Assembly: GCA_022496805.1 (NCBI GenBank)
Contig: CM040104.1
Span: 7,291,650-7,355,649 of the forward strand
Origin: Pohlia nutans
Lineage: Eukaryota; Streptophyta; Bryopsida; Bryales; Mniaceae
Direction of reading: 5' to 3'
DNA: 64,000 bases
Both the position numbers and the translations under genes were made by a program. Positions 1 through 11,521 of this stretch are shown here, in pieces (within the stretch, counting starts at the first letter, position 1; each line of letters begins with the position of its first letter). The notes beneath the pieces were generated by a model. The model worked only from the letters and a program-made list of their open reading frames with translations. It was not told the DNA's origin and did no database searches.

Positions 1-560
1 AGCTCTACCTTGCGCTCAATTCTTGCCGATTGCTTGGTTCCTCCAATTCTCCCGATTGCTGGGTTCGATCAATTCTTCCGATTGCTGGGTTTACCGAAGT
101 CGCCGACTGCTTCAAGTTTCAGTCACCGATTGCTTCAAGTTTACAGTCGATTGCTAGGGTTCGCTTCACTGCTCAAGTTCACCGATTGCTCCGGGGATCG
201 CTTCACTGCCGAGGTGCTCAAGTTCACAGAGGTTGTCCAGTGCTAGGGTTGCTACGGGTTGCTACGGATTGCTAGGGTTGCTACGGATTGTCCAGTTGCT
301 GATTGCTTCAGGGTTCGCTTCAGTTGCCGATTGCTACGGTTGCTACGGGTTGCTACGGATTGCTAGGGTTGCTACGGATTGTCCAGTTGCCGATTGCTAG
401 GGTTGCTTAGGGTTGCTACGGATTGCTAGGGTTGCTACGGATTGTCCAGTTGCCGATTGCTAGGATTGCTTAGGGTTGCTACGGATTGTCCAGTTGCCGA
501 TTGCTAGGGTTGCTTAGGGTTGCTACGGATTGCTAGGGTTGCTAGGTGCATCACGTTTAA
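1..560. repeat. Degenerate tandem repeat, GATTGCTAGGGTTGCTACGG type
   Basis: Short units such as GATTGCTAGGG, TTGCTACGGATTGTCCAG and TTGCCGATTGC recur in shuffled order, most regularly from about 240 to 545. The GCTAGGGTTGCT core looks like a corrupted telomere-type repeat. Frames that stay open here are by-products of the repeat and I call no gene. 560-756 holds nothing recognisable beyond a duplicated AGAAAGCTTCAGAAAGCTTGTCACA-like stretch near 605-650. Confidence 0.7.
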
Positions 561-756
561 GCTTAAAACCCTAAGCAAGGAAATGGCATGCAGAAACCCT
601 AAGCTTCAGAAAGCTTGTCACATCAGAAAGCTTCAGAAAGCTTGTCACAAATGGGGCCAAGTGCTATTCTACAATCCTCACAAAGAGGCAATTCTTGCAG
701 GTTGAAGGGCTTGTAAGGCATGTGGGGATTAACCCTAACAGAAATTGGGGTTGTCC

Positions 757-935
757 TAGCATGATGACGCTCTAGAGTCATACTGGCAGGGCCATGTGAC
801 TCCGTTGAGTGACGTTGTACAGCCGCTGTGACTCCCTCGTGTCATGCTGTGATTCCCACTGAGTCCGTGGGGTCTCACGCTGCAGACATCGTGACTCCCT
901 GGAGTCACATTTTGCTGCCGTTGTGACTCGGTGTA
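757..935. repeat. Subterminal-type short inverted repeats upstream of the CACTA gene
   Basis: GTGACTCC, GAGTCAC and GAGTCAT motifs recur every 20-35 bp. They are the same kind of motif that fills the other end of this element (6480-7230). Such repeats are the binding sites of TNPA-type proteins in characterised CACTA elements. No CACTA terminus is visible left of them, so the 5' end is truncated, diverged or outside the window. Confidence 0.5.
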
Positions 936-947
936 GTCATAATTTGT

Positions 948-3900
948 GTGGATATGGATAACTTTGTTGGTAAAGTGATAAGAGACGTTGCTAATATGCC
1001 GGATGGCAAGCAAATTGAAGTGTTCCGCGCAATTGCTAGTTTCCCGGCAATTACGTTGCCGGTGTTGGAAATGACGTCGATTGAGATTGCGGATGTGGTT
1101 GAGAGCAGCTGTACCCTGCCCTTGCAAGAGCCTCGCCCTGTGAAGCCAGCGCGCACGCGAGCAACGAAGAGGACGCTGCTAACCGACTCCGAGTGTGGCG
1201 TTGAGGACGACGGTGAGGACGAACGCGAGGAGGAGCGGTTGCAAACAAATCGAAGAAAGGTAAGACTTCAAACATAATAGATGTCCACTACAATTCATGT
1301 GGTAACTTAATCAATTCATGTGCACTAAAGGCTAATTGATACGAAGCATTTCTCGTAGTCATGTTGCAAAATATGACTGCCTGATGTCATGTTACCGTAA
1401 ACATGACGGGTCGCTGTCATATATAACAGAACATAACTGGCTTTAGTCATACTAGTTGGCTGATCAACATGACTGATCAAAATGGTGAACCATACATGCA
1501 AGCTGATTTCCATCGCTGGCTTGACACCTTGTTCGTTTCTTGTAGAGGAGGCGTGACTCTTCTGATAAGCCTAGGTCGTGGGCGGTGGACCCTCCTCGAA
1601 GGAAGACCAGAATGTCTTCACCGATGCGGGGGGGGAGCACCAGCGAGGCGCTGGACGAGGACCTTTTGTCACCGGGCTTGCGAGAAACCCAGATTGAGGA
1701 GGAGGAGGAGGAGGCGGAGGAAGATGAATACTATGATGAGGAAGACGAGGATATACCGGTCGAGCGGGACACGAGATTGATCGATGAGATCGAATTGAAG
1801 AAACTCGAAGTATTGCAGCGGATGGCTGAGCAGGGTGGAGATTCCCGTGACTTGCGCGAGAAGGTGCGGAACGCCGGTGCCTCCCCACGCCGGCAGTCCA
1901 AGTTGAAGACTTTGAGGCGGCAAGTGAAGAAAAGCGACAACAGAGATAGTCGCCTGTGGGTTGAAGTCCACGATGGGGGAACGCCGACGGGGGCACACAG
2001 GGCGGATTGGCTCACCAAGCTACGGGGCTATTCCCGTGACTTGGACTGGAGCATCGACAATTTCAAGGCGCATCCTCGAGCGCTGTTGGTGGCGATCAAG
2101 GACAAGATGGCGGCACAGTACGAATATCGGGGTGGACTAGGCGACGTTCTTGAGGACGTCTTCTTCCAAATTCTCCGGCAACAAATGCGGACGAAGAGGT
2201 CTAACATGAAGAGGTTGCTCGATAAGGGCGACCGTCTTCCAGGGTACGTGAAGAAAGAGCACGTGGAGAACTTTAAGAAGCTGATAGCGAGGGAGGATAA
2301 GAAGGCGGAGGCTGAACGGATGAAGAACGTGCGTCAGGTTGTGCACAATGTCTCGCACTCCGGGCGGTCTGAGGGAGAAGTGCGATCCCGCCTGGTCAGT
2401 GACCCTAAACCTACTTTTTGTCATGAATTTTCCATTTTTACTTATTGAGATTTTTTTTTAATTTTGTTCTCATTGCAATCCAAGACTTTTGAAGCAAGTG
2501 ACTGCCGGCAATGACATTTTCCAAGTACAGTGACTGCACAGTGTCATATTCTGCAGTCACTTATCTCGAGAAAATGACTGTACAGAGTCATATTGGAACT
2601 TTATGGATGGATAGTTGCTTCTCTCACAGGCTGCAGAGTTGGATCGCCCCCCAACGCAGTTGGAAATCGAAGCGGAGCTGAGGACACCGGGGAAATCAGG
2701 CCGCCCGCAGTCGTCCTCTTCAAAGGGGGGAGTGTCCAATCCACGAGACCTGGTGGCTTTAAGGAATTCCATGCACACACGCATAGACGGTCTCGCAAGC
2801 GAGGCGGAGGATGTGAAAACTACTCTCAAGCAGCTGCTCTTCGAGGTCCGGAGGATACGGACGCCGAACACACCACAAGAATCGTCGGAAGTGGGGAACA
2901 CAGGATTGGAGGAGGCCCACCCGGCAGCAGCGGAACCACCGGCAGTAGCTGTGGTTCCCGAGGACCCAGTGTGGGGCAGAGTCAAAACTGCAACAAACAC
3001 GGAAGAGGAGGTCCACGTGACAATTCAACAGGTAGCTGAAGCAGCAGTAGAGGTATGACTTCAACACCCACGACTATGCAATGGAAGAAGATGTTAGTGG
3101 TCAGTGAATCATTTAGTGCCCAAATATGTTGTACTCACTTCCTCCAATGTCTGGTTTAGGGTTTGATTGACTTGGAGAAGTCCGGTGACTCCGGGGATAG
3201 TGTTTCAGCGGATAAAACCGCAGCAGTCGCCATCGCTGCCGAGAACTCCGGGGAAAGTGCCCCACCGGACCCCCCTTGGCAACCATCGCCATCGCAGCCC
3301 AAGTGCCGTCGAAAAAGGATTCACAACTGCCGAAGAAGAGGAAGGGCGAGGCCGAGAAGCTCTTGGAGGATCAGATAGGTCGCAGTAATCGCCGCTCGAC
3401 TGCGAAGGAGAAGGTGTTCTCGAGCATTCCCTCTAACTGTGTGGAGCATGCAATGTTGTTGAATTGACTGAATGTGACAGTGATCAGTAATGTACCCATA
3501 GAATATCACAGGGATCAGTAATGTGCGCAGCGAATGTCACAGGGATCAGATATGTACCCAGTGAATGTGACAAGGATGAGTAAGGTAGACAGTTAATGTC
3601 ACAGGGTTGAGTAATGTATGTAGAGAAGGTCACTGGGACTAGTCGCAATGCACCAGAATATAACAGGGAGTAGTCATAAACATGCAACCAAATATAACAG
3701 TCAGTATTATAGGGTCGTGACATGAAATAAGGAGGTTTGTGCAAAATAGTTGTGTAACTCAAAGTGATCAAGGTGGTGCATACAGGATGACAAAGATAAC
3801 CACGAGGAGCCTGCAGCAAAGAGGAAGCGCCCGACAGAGAAAGCAAGCAGTCTCGCGAAGAAGAAGAAGGTGAGGGGCGGGACAACGTAATAACCAAAAT

Positions 3901-6293
3901 AGCACAAACCAATAACCGAAATGCCAAGTGTGCAATAAGTGATTTCTTAGTTTTGGCTTTGACTATGTCGTCTTTGGCCATAATGAATTGGTAAATTACT
4001 TGATCATTGTCATTTTGTCTTTAGTCATGACAACTTGGCATTTCACATGTTTAGTCTATGTTCAGGGGTATATTTTTGGGTTTTTGGAGAAGTGCTAAAG
4101 TGGTAACATAATTATCTGTATGGGCAAAGCTTGAGAAAATGTTTGAAATACTCATTTAATGTATTTTACCTTTGAACATTCACCAAAATTACAGATTTAA
4201 TTTTTTAAATTTGAAATTTGGTTTAATTGGTTAAACTAGACATGCTATCCTAAAATTTAAAAAACCAATCGCCGCTCGATTGCGAAGGAGAAGGTGACCT
4301 TGCATTCCTTCTAACTGTGTGGAGCACGCGATGTTGTTGAATTGACTGAATGTGACAGTGATCAGTAATGTACCCATAGAATGTCACAGGGATCAGTAAT
4401 GTGCGCAGCGAATGTCACAGGGATCAGTAATGTATCCAGTGAATGTCACAAGGATGAGTAAGGTACACAGATAATGTCACAGGGTTGAGTAATGTATGTC
4501 GAGAAGGTCACTGGGACTAGTCGCAATGCACCAGAATATAACAGGGAGTAGTCATAAACATGCAAGAAAATATAACAGTCAGTATTACAGGCTCCTGACA
4601 TGAAATAAGGAGGTTTGTGCAAAATAGTTGTGTAACTCAAAGTGATCGAGGTGGTGCACACAGGATAACGAAGAGAACCACGAGGAGCCTGCAGCGAAGA
4701 GGAAGCGCCCGACAGAGAAAGCAAGCAGTCCCGCGAAGAAGAAGAAGGTAAGGGGCGGGACAAAGTATGCAGTAGTAATGGTGTCGGATAATTTGAAGAG
4801 AAAGGTGATTGTTTTGAATGTTGTGGGAGTTTTGTGTGACATTAGACCGCTACACGATAAGCACGAGTGGGGTCTTGATCTAGTGGTGCACTACGATCAA
4901 GATCACAAGGTAAAAATCAAGAAAAGGGCCGATTGTGGCCCTTTCTTGACCACGTTATGTAGTCACTTCGATGTGGGCATATGGTCGCCCATAGACCGTA
5001 GTCTACTAGAAGTAGTAGCAAAGTTTTTGGCAATCGGGATACCTTCTTTAAAGTGGAGTTTTTTGTGGGGAAAGGAAAATGGAGGTAGCAAGAGAGACCT
5101 GCATGAGCTCTTTAGTGTAATCCCCCCGTCTTTAGGTGCTAAGGCTCGATGCCTTCAGTTTGATTGCGACGCAACCGCAACGGAAGAGTCCCCCCCCTTG
5201 AATGTCATTACTTGTCCACGATGGGACCCGTTAGAGCCTAACGACGACTACCTAAACCGACTGATAGAGTCATTTGAAGCATTGTCACGCAACAAATCGG
5301 ACATCGAATACTGCACTCAGTATTTGGGCAAGGACGTCAAACTAGCGGCGATACCATGGAATCCGGTAGGTCCTTTATGCGGTTTTTGCTTTACTCTAAC
5401 ACTTATTCGTAGTTTTACTAGCTATTCCTAACATGATGAACGTTTGAACCGTGGCCGCAAGAACCTGAAGCAGTGGAACCGGTGGTAGAGGCTGCACCTG
5501 CAGCATTGGCCCCCAAGTCGAAGGTGAAGGTACTGGATTTTGACAAAAATTTCAACCCCAATGACACCGTTGTAGCTCACGGCTTCATCGTGAGCCTTGC
5601 AGGAGGCACCATGCATTGCCGGAAGATCGAGGAGGGCAATGCGTCGGTCATGATTACCGCAGCTGAACCGAGATCGGAAAAGGTGTTCCTGCATGAGCCT
5701 AACCAGATGGACGATCCGGTTGTGGAGCGCTTCGGTGAGGCTCTCAACACCGTCATTTTGTGGCCCATTGCCGCACTGAAGGCAGTTTAAACCGCACGAC
5801 CGCGAAACAAAAGGTGACCTCTAAATCATCTACCAATTATTCACGTAGCACGCAATGCTGATGAATTGCCTGAATATCACAGTGATCAGTAATATACGTA
5901 TAGAATGTCACAGGGATAAGTAATGTACACAGTCAGAATGTCACATGGTTGAGTAATGTACGCAGCGAGAATGTCACAGGGATCAGTAATGTACGCAGCG
6001 AGAATGTCACAGGGATCAGTAATGTACACAGTGAGAATGTCACATGGTTCAGTAACGTATCCTGAGAAGGTCACAGGGACTAGTGACAATCCAACTGAAA
6101 AGAACAAATTATAGTCATGAATGCGCAGCATCTGTATTACAAGGTCTTCTAGTGAATTAATGAGGTTTGTGCAAAATAGTTGCGTAACCCAGTGTGATTG
6201 AGGTGGTGCACACAGGATGACGAAGAGAACCACGAGAAGCCTGCAGCAAAGAGGAAGCGGGAAGACTTCGCTAATGGATGTATATATTGGTGA
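948..6293 (+). CDS. TNPA/Ptta-like protein of a CACTA element, with an inserted NIF-like domain; partly decayed
   Basis: Proposed exons: 948-1259, 1546-2394, 2630-3052, 3160-3413, 3786-3869, 4664-5365, about 5491-5790, 6216-6293. Nearly every junction is phase 0 with GT/AG borders. Exon 1 starts MDMDNFVGKV and ends in an acidic stretch. Exon 2 has a Glu-rich tract and then WLTKLRGYSRD...VENFKKLIAREDKK...SHSGRSEGEVRSRL, which follows the W...SE..K..R......HTxGSKSF layout of plant Ptta/En/Spm proteins. Exon 3 (PPTQLEIEAEL) fits the segment that follows in that family. Exons 3786-3869 and 6216-6293 encode basic KRKR/KKKK nuclear-localisation-like peptides. Exon 4 changes frame near 3300, so this copy may be inactive. 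Family role: binding of subterminal repeats during transposition. Assignment is by motif pattern only. Confidence 0.55.
3890..4265. other. AT-rich intronic gap between duplicated modules, no gene seen
   Basis: AT-rich sequence with no open frame of note, lying between the first and second module copies. I see nothing more in it. Confidence 0.5.
4664..5365 (+). CDS. Exon with NLI-interacting-factor (NIF/FCP1-like) HAD domain, catalytic Asp missing
   Basis: The frame is open from a basic peptide (PAAKRKRPTEKASSPAKKKK) straight into KRKVIVLNVVGVLCDI, then FLTTLCSHFDVGIWSP and a long C-terminal half. This is the order of a NIF domain: nucleophile strand, FL...FDVGIWS helix-strand, then the second half. 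The DxDx(T/V) nucleophile motif is replaced by NVVGV, so phosphatase activity is not expected. The exon appears to start at AG 4663 and to end at ATCCG|GTAGGT (5365). The GTAAGG at 4748, used as a donor in the sister module at 3870, is read through here. A NIF domain inside a TNPA-type gene is not something I know from the family. Confidence 0.6.
5440..5790 (+). CDS. C-terminal domain exon of the TNPA/Ptta-like gene
   Basis: The frame is open from 5440 and closes at TAA 5788-5790. The part from KVKVLDFDKNFNPNDTVVAH through VVERFGEALNTVILWPIAAL resembles the C-terminal domain of plant Ptta-type transposon proteins, which typically ends in an (I/V)xWP motif. The best phase-0 acceptor I see is AG at 5489-5490. 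The stop comes before the next exon-like peptide, so either this is the true end and the 6216 exon belongs to another splice form, or there is a frameshift near 5780. Confidence 0.5.
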   Translation, partial: TFEPWPQEPEAVEPVVEAAPAALAPKSKVKVLDFDKNFNPNDTVVAHGFIVSLAGGTMHCRKIEEGNASVMITAAEPRSEKVFLHEPNQMDDPVVERFGEALNTVILWPIAALKAV

Positions 6294-6480
6294 GGAATGA
6301 GACTTGTTTAGCTAGATAGAAACTATGTTTAACATTAAACGGGTTTTGGTTTTGTATGGAGAGTTTCCCTACTAAATATAAGTGAAACATGATGCATTTC
6401 TCTAATCCCACGTATGTGTCCTCAATTCTATGATTCTGATATATAGTACAAATGTCACTCTAAGTAAGCCAATGCATCAC
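6294..6480. other. 3' flank of the TNPA-like gene, probable 3' UTR
   Basis: AT-rich stretch after the TGA at 6291-6293 and before the subterminal repeats begin. It is the natural place for the polyadenylation site, but I see no unambiguous signal. Confidence 0.3.
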
Positions 6481-7230
6481 TCTACGCAGTCATAGGACCA
6501 CATGCATGGCAATTACATTGTCACTATTGCGAGTCATGTAATGGTCACACTCCCTCCGATATTGTGACTGAAACTAGTCATCTACCCGTCGCACTCTTGT
6601 CGAACATTACTGGAGGTCTTGAATACACGACTGCCAGCAGTCACAGCGTTAGCTCAAATACGACTATGCACAGTCATATTCCACGTCAAAAAAAAACATA
6701 ACTACTAGTCACATTCCACGTCAGCGACATTATGAGCCAAAATATGATGCACAGAGTTACATTCCACATCGGCCGAAAATGTGACAGGCAGTCACATTCC
6801 ACGTGGAGGTGCCACGTCAGCAAGAATATAACTCCACAGAGTCACATTCCACGTCAGCAAAAAAATGACTCCACAGAGTAACATGCCACGTCGGATGCCA
6901 CGTCAGCAGAAAAATATGACTCCACAGAGTCACATGCCACGTCGGATGACACGTCAGCAGAAAAATATGACTCGACAGAGTCACATGCCACGTCGGATTT
7001 TGGCCTCGGCTGCCCGGGCAGACCACGAAAAGTCAAGGACAAGGGCCGGTCAAGTTGGCGGCTGGAGGTGCTGACGTGGCACGTACATGGAGCCCCCTTA
7101 TACGTTTTGGGTCGTATTTATTCATATGACTAGGTGTCCGAAGCGACTCGTCGGTAATGAGCCCGCCCTGTCACATTCCACGTCAGCAGAAAATATGACG
7201 CGCAGTCACAGAACCTGTTTTTATGACTGC
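6480..7230. repeat. CACTA subterminal repeats (right end of left element)
   Basis: Repeated units of the type GACTCCACAGAGTCACATGCCACGTCGG and CACGTCAGCAGAAAAATATG occur many times in both orientations. They match the array inside the inverted terminus at 59945-60900. Position next to the CACTA end and high copy number fit subterminal protein-binding repeats. Open frames here are repeat artefacts. Confidence 0.7.
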
Positions 7231-7287
7231 GCGCAGTCATAAACGTAGTCATCCTGCCAGTCATAAAAGTACCTGTTTGACGTAGTG
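7222..7287 (-). repeat. CACTA terminal inverted repeat with internal palindrome
   Basis: The terminus CACTACGTCAAACAGGT reads inward on the minus strand from 7287. At 7222-7241 lies a perfect 20-bp palindrome, TATGACTGCGCGCAGTCATA. The partner terminus at 59927 has an imperfect version of the palindrome. Confidence 0.75.
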
Positions 7288-7299
7288 TGTAGAGCCCAG

Positions 7300-7675
7300 G
7301 GTGATCAAAAATGTGAGCAAGGCAGTGAGCAAAAATGTGAGCAAGGCCACTGAGCAAGGCAGTGAGCAAGGCCACTGAGCAAGGCAATGAGCAAGGCAGT
7401 GAGAAAAAATGTGAGCAAAAATGTGAGCAAAAATGTGAGCGAGGCCACTGAGCAAGGCAGTGAGCAAGGCAGTGAGAAAAAATGTGAACAAGGCAGTGAG
7501 CAAAAATGTGAGCAAGGCCACTGAGCAAGGCAGCGAGCAAGGCCAGTGAGCAAAAATGTGAGCAAGGCCACTGAGCAAGGCAATGAGCAAGGCCAGTGAC
7601 CAAGCAGTGAGCAAGGCCAGTGACCAAGCAGTTAGCAAGGCCAGTGACCAAAGCCAGTGAGCAAGGCAGTTGATG
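7300..7675. repeat. Tandem repeat of GTGAGCAAGGC / GTGAGCAAAAAT units
   Basis: About 375 bp of 11-13-bp units in irregular order (GTGAGCAAGGC, CACTGAGCAAGGC, GTGAGCAAAAAT). The minus-strand open frames made of Ala-Leu-Pro-Cys-Ser repeats are artefacts of the repeat. 7676-7960 is AT-rich and holds no gene that I can see. Confidence 0.8.
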
Positions 7676-7967
7676 GTCGCTCAACCCATTTATTACACAT
7701 TTATCAATTTTGCCTAACTAATTTTTTTGACATACAATTTGCCTAAAACCGCACACATGTTTTCCTTAAACCATTTAAACCGATAGAAAATAATGCCTAA
7801 ATCCCAAAGCCCACGGTCATAGGTCCACCAAAAAAAATTTGAAAAACATTGAAAATTTCTGTGGGCTCTCAGGCTCCCGAGCTCACGCTCCCAGGCTCAC
7901 ATGCTAGCACGCCCGTGGGGACCATCACTGTCACTGCCAGAGTCCATTCTAAAAAGATCCAAATCGG

Positions 7968-8367
7968 TATCGGGAGATCTCCCGATGTCCAGCCCGTTCA
8001 AGGACCACTCTCGTACCTAATCCCTGAAAGTGGTCGAAATTCTATAGGATCGAGGGATCTCTCGATGTTGGAAATCAAGCGAGTAGGCGCACTGTTGAAC
8101 ACCTCCAACTCTATAGTCCGCGTTGACTGAGCACTCCAGCCACATATACATCGGGAGATCTCCCGATACCTCAAGCGGCATTACAACCCCTGCAGGGACC
8201 ACGGTTTATGACGCAGTCTATAGATACTGCTCCGAATTCTATAACATCGTGGGATCCCTCGATGTGAGATATCAACTGCTTAGGCTCAGTGCGGAACTCA
8301 TCCAACTGTACAATCTCAGAGTCGGGAGAGCACTCCTGCCGCATAAACATCGGGGGATCTCCCGATA
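7968..8367. repeat. Cluster of five 20-bp palindromes outside the inverted repeat
   Basis: Copies at 7968-7987, 8048-8067, 8149-8168, 8245-8264 and 8348-8367, all variants of CATCGGGAGATCTCCCGATG. They lie in two diverged direct repeats of about 200 bp (roughly 8010-8175 and 8206-8375) that share GAATTCTATA and GCACTCC..CC(A/G)CATA motifs. No coding sequence is recognisable around them. This is the only palindrome cluster I found outside the two arms. Confidence 0.85.
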
Positions 8368-8369
8368 CT

Positions 8370-9480
8370 CCAGACGCCGCTCGGGTTAGTTGGGTCCTGA
8401 TAGCAGCCTCCACCTCGCCACACCGGTCCGTACAGCACAATTACTGTCCGTACTGCACAATCACCCAAAGATGACGTCATCACATACATGCATTACATTC
8501 AACCAACATGCAAGACACATTCTGAACTACAAATTCCACTCTAACTTTGCAAATTCTACATAACCCGCGGAGAATTGCATGAAGAATTCTACTCGGTGCG
8601 ACGAAGGAAGTGGCCAGACCGTACAACAGGGGTATAAACCCCGTACTTTGACGACCCGATCAGCACATGTAACATAAATGGGAGATAGAACCTGGGACGC
8701 TGCTCATGCTGACAGACCCAATTGGCAAAAGATCTTCCAAGGATGGACCAAAATACCTGTGCTCCCTGTGAATGTATTTGACCGCTTTAAACACCTCGTC
8801 CGGTGCTTCCTCCGCCTCGTCAAAGCCTGCTCCGCCACCTCAATCTCTTGTCCGCCCCCTCAACCCTTCAGACCGCCAATGACATGCAATGTTGTAAGAA
8901 AGAGCTCTCAAACGCGCTAATGAAACTATGAATTGAGAGGCTGCTCTGAATTCATGTGAATGATCCAGAGATGGTGGTCCAGCAGAGAATTCAAACGGAG
9001 AATCCCCGCCAATTCAGAAGGGGGAAACAAGATCAAGCCCTTCAAATTTGAATTCGACTCCAACATACGTATCATGATGCTGCTGTCCATCTGTACTTTC
9101 ATACAGTAGTTTCCATATCATGATGCAGCTCCTTTTGTTCTGTCCCCCCTACTTCTGTAGGAGTGTCCATGTCATCATGCTGGTCCACTACTGTCCCTCC
9201 GTCACTCTCTAAGAAGAACCAAGAAGTAGGAGAGGTCAAAATCTGTTACACTTCTAGCCACGTCAGGGCATGATCTATTAGACTCACGTACCACGTAATA
9301 TAAGTACAACGTATACAATATTTACATATGGAAATTCCATAGGAACACTAAATTTTTACTGAATAACAATCACATCAACCAAATATGCTTCCAATACAAA
9401 TATATTTATGTTTCCACACTCATCATAGGAGTAACAGATTAATATCTGCTTTCTTGATTTCGAGCTTCAAGGATCACGGT
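8370..9480. other. No recognisable gene
   Basis: The longest open frame (8678-8920) has no recognisable domain and sits in low-complexity proline/serine codons. 9060-9200 has three loose copies of a CATGATGCTGCTGTCCA-like sequence. I see nothing else. Confidence 0.4.
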
Positions 9481-9486
9481 TCAAGT

Positions 9487-9560
9487 TCAGGGTTCAGGTT
9501 TAGGGTTTAGGGTTTAGGGTTTCCGGTTTAGGGTTTAGGATTCAAGGTTTACGGCTTATA
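9487..9560. repeat. Telomere-like tract (GGTTTAGGGTTTAGG)
   Basis: Several near-perfect TTTAGGG units interrupted by GGTTTCCGG and GGATTCAAGG, directly beside the satellite. A similar tract in the opposite sense lies at 13640-13746 and in its mirror copy. Confidence 0.75.
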
Positions 9561-11160
9561 TGAGCTCCGGATATATTTATATGGCAGTATCTAATATAAA
9601 ACACATGCGTTATATCATTTGGATGATGGTATTACATCGTGAAAAGCATATTGCATAGTTGATTCAGCTAGAGATATATTCATATGGCAGTATCCAATAA
9701 AAAACACATGCATTATATCATTTGGATGATGGAAGTACATCGTGAAAGGCATATTCCATAGTTGATTTAGCTAAAGATATATTAATACGGCAGTATCTAA
9801 TATAAAACACATGCATTATATCATTTGGATGATGGTAGTACAACGTGAAAGGCAGTATCTAATTAAAAACTCCGGATATGGATGATAGTACTCCGTTATA
9901 TCATTTGGATGATGGTAGTTCATCGTGAAAGGAATATTCCATAGTAGTTTTAGCTACAGACATATTTTTATAGCAGTATCTAATATAAAACACATGCGTT
10001 ATATCATTTGGATGATAGTAGTACATCGTGAAAGGCATATTGCATAGTTGTTTCAGCTAGTGATATATTTATATGGCACTATCTAATATAAAACACATGC
10101 GTTATATCATTTCAATGATGATAGTACAACGTGAAAGGCATAATCCATAGTAGTTTTAGCTAAAGGTATATTTATATGGCAGTACCTAATACAAAACACA
10201 TGCGTTATATCGTTTGGATGATGGTAATACAACGTGAAAGGCATATTCCATAGTAGTTTTAGCTAAAGATATATTTATATGGCAGTATCTAATACAAAAC
10301 ACATGTGTTATATCATTTGGATGATGGTAGTACAACGTGAAAGGCATATTCCATAGTAGTTTTAGCAAGAGATATATTTATTTGGCACTATCTAATATAA
10401 AACACAATCGTTATATCATTTGGATGATGCTACTACATCGTGAAAGGCATATTCCAAAATGGATTTAGCAAGAGATATATTTATATCGCAGTATCTAATA
10501 TAAAACACATGCGTTATATCATCTGGATAACGGTAGTACATCGCGAAAGGCATATTGCATAGTTGTTTCGGCTAGAGATATATTTATATGGCAGTATCTA
10601 ATATAAATCACATGCGCTATATCATTTGGATGATGGCAGTACAACGTGAAAGGCATATTCCATAGTAGTTTTAGCAAAAGATATATTTATATGGCACTAT
10701 CTAATATAAAACACATGCGTTATATCATTTGGATGATGGTAGTACATCGTGAAAGGCATATTCCATAGTAGTTTTAGCTAAAGATAAATTTATATGGCAT
10801 TATCTAATATAAAACACATGCTTACTATCATTTGGATGATGGTAGTACAACGGGAAAGGCATATTCCATAGTAGTTTCAGCTAAAGATATATTTATATGG
10901 TAGTATCTAATATAAAACCCATGCGATATATCCTTTGGATGATGGTAGTACATCGTGAAAGGCATACTGCATAGTTGTTTCAGCTAGAGATATACTTCTA
11001 TGGCAATATCTAATATAAAACACATGCGTTATATCATTTGGATGATGGTAGCACATCCTGAAAGGCATATTCCATAGTAGATTTAGCAAAAAGATATATT
11101 TATATGGCAGTATCTAATATAAAACACATGCGCTATATCATTTAAATGATGGTAGTACAT
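9560..11160. repeat. ~104-bp satellite, left block
   Basis: Monomers contain TTATATGGCAGTATCTAATA, AACACATGCGTTATATCATT and GGATGATGGTAGTACA in fixed order, with a period near 104 bp. Together with the units inside the arm (to 11515) there are about 19. Divergence between neighbours is roughly 5-15% by eye. Minus-strand open frames of about 60 aa are artefacts. The right block (55584-59926) is the same satellite inverted but more than twice as long. Confidence 0.9.
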
Positions 11161-11521
11161 CGTGAATGGCATATTCTATAGTCGTTCAGCTAGAGATATA
11201 TGTATATGGCAGAATTTAGTGTGAAACACATGCGTTATATCATTTGGATGATGGTAGTATATGGTGAATGGTATATTGCATCGTGAAAGGCATATTGCAG
11301 AGTTGCTGCAGCTATGGATATATTTATAAGGCAGTATCTAATATAAAACATATGCTCTATATCACTTGGATGATGGGAGTACATCGTCAAAGGCATATTC
11401 CATAGTTGCTGTAGCTAAAGATATATTAATATGGAAGTATCTAATATAAAACACATTCGGTATAACATTTGGATGATGGTAGTACAACGTGAAAGGGATA
11501 TTCCATAGTTGTTTCAGCTAG

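Larger units (their letters stand above)
3389..6250 (+). repeat. Exon-intron module present three times in the CACTA gene
   Basis: A block of about 490 bp at 3389-3880 recurs at 4268-4758 and, more diverged, at about 5795-6250. Each copy runs from an exon end (GCGAAGGAGAAG|GTG) through an intron made of ~30-bp units of the form GTCACAGGGATCAGTAATGTAC to an exon beginning GATGACGAAGAGAACCACGA. The first two copies are very similar and look recently duplicated. The intronic units themselves contain GTCACAG, so they may add sites of the same type as the subterminal repeats. Confidence 0.75.
757..7287 (+). mobile_element. CACTA (En/Spm) DNA transposon, 3' end intact, 5' end not found
   Basis: The right end reads ...ACCTGTTTGACGTAGTG at 7271-7287, the reverse complement of CACTACGTCAAACAGGT, which matches the CACTA superfamily terminus. 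It is followed inward by about 750 bp of short subterminal repeats and then by a multi-exon gene resembling plant Ptta/TNPA proteins. The same terminus occurs inverted at 59927. I see no TNPD-type DDE transposase (transposase_21) in the window, so the copy is probably non-autonomous or incomplete. Confidence 0.7.

Noticed and set aside
7130..7684. Long minus-strand open frames rich in Ala/Leu/Pro/Cys
   Set aside because: They arise from the GTGAGCAAGGC tandem repeat being open in several frames.
9560..11515. Short proteins repeated in the satellite
   Set aside because: Same peptide in each monomer, no start context or domain; repeat artefact.
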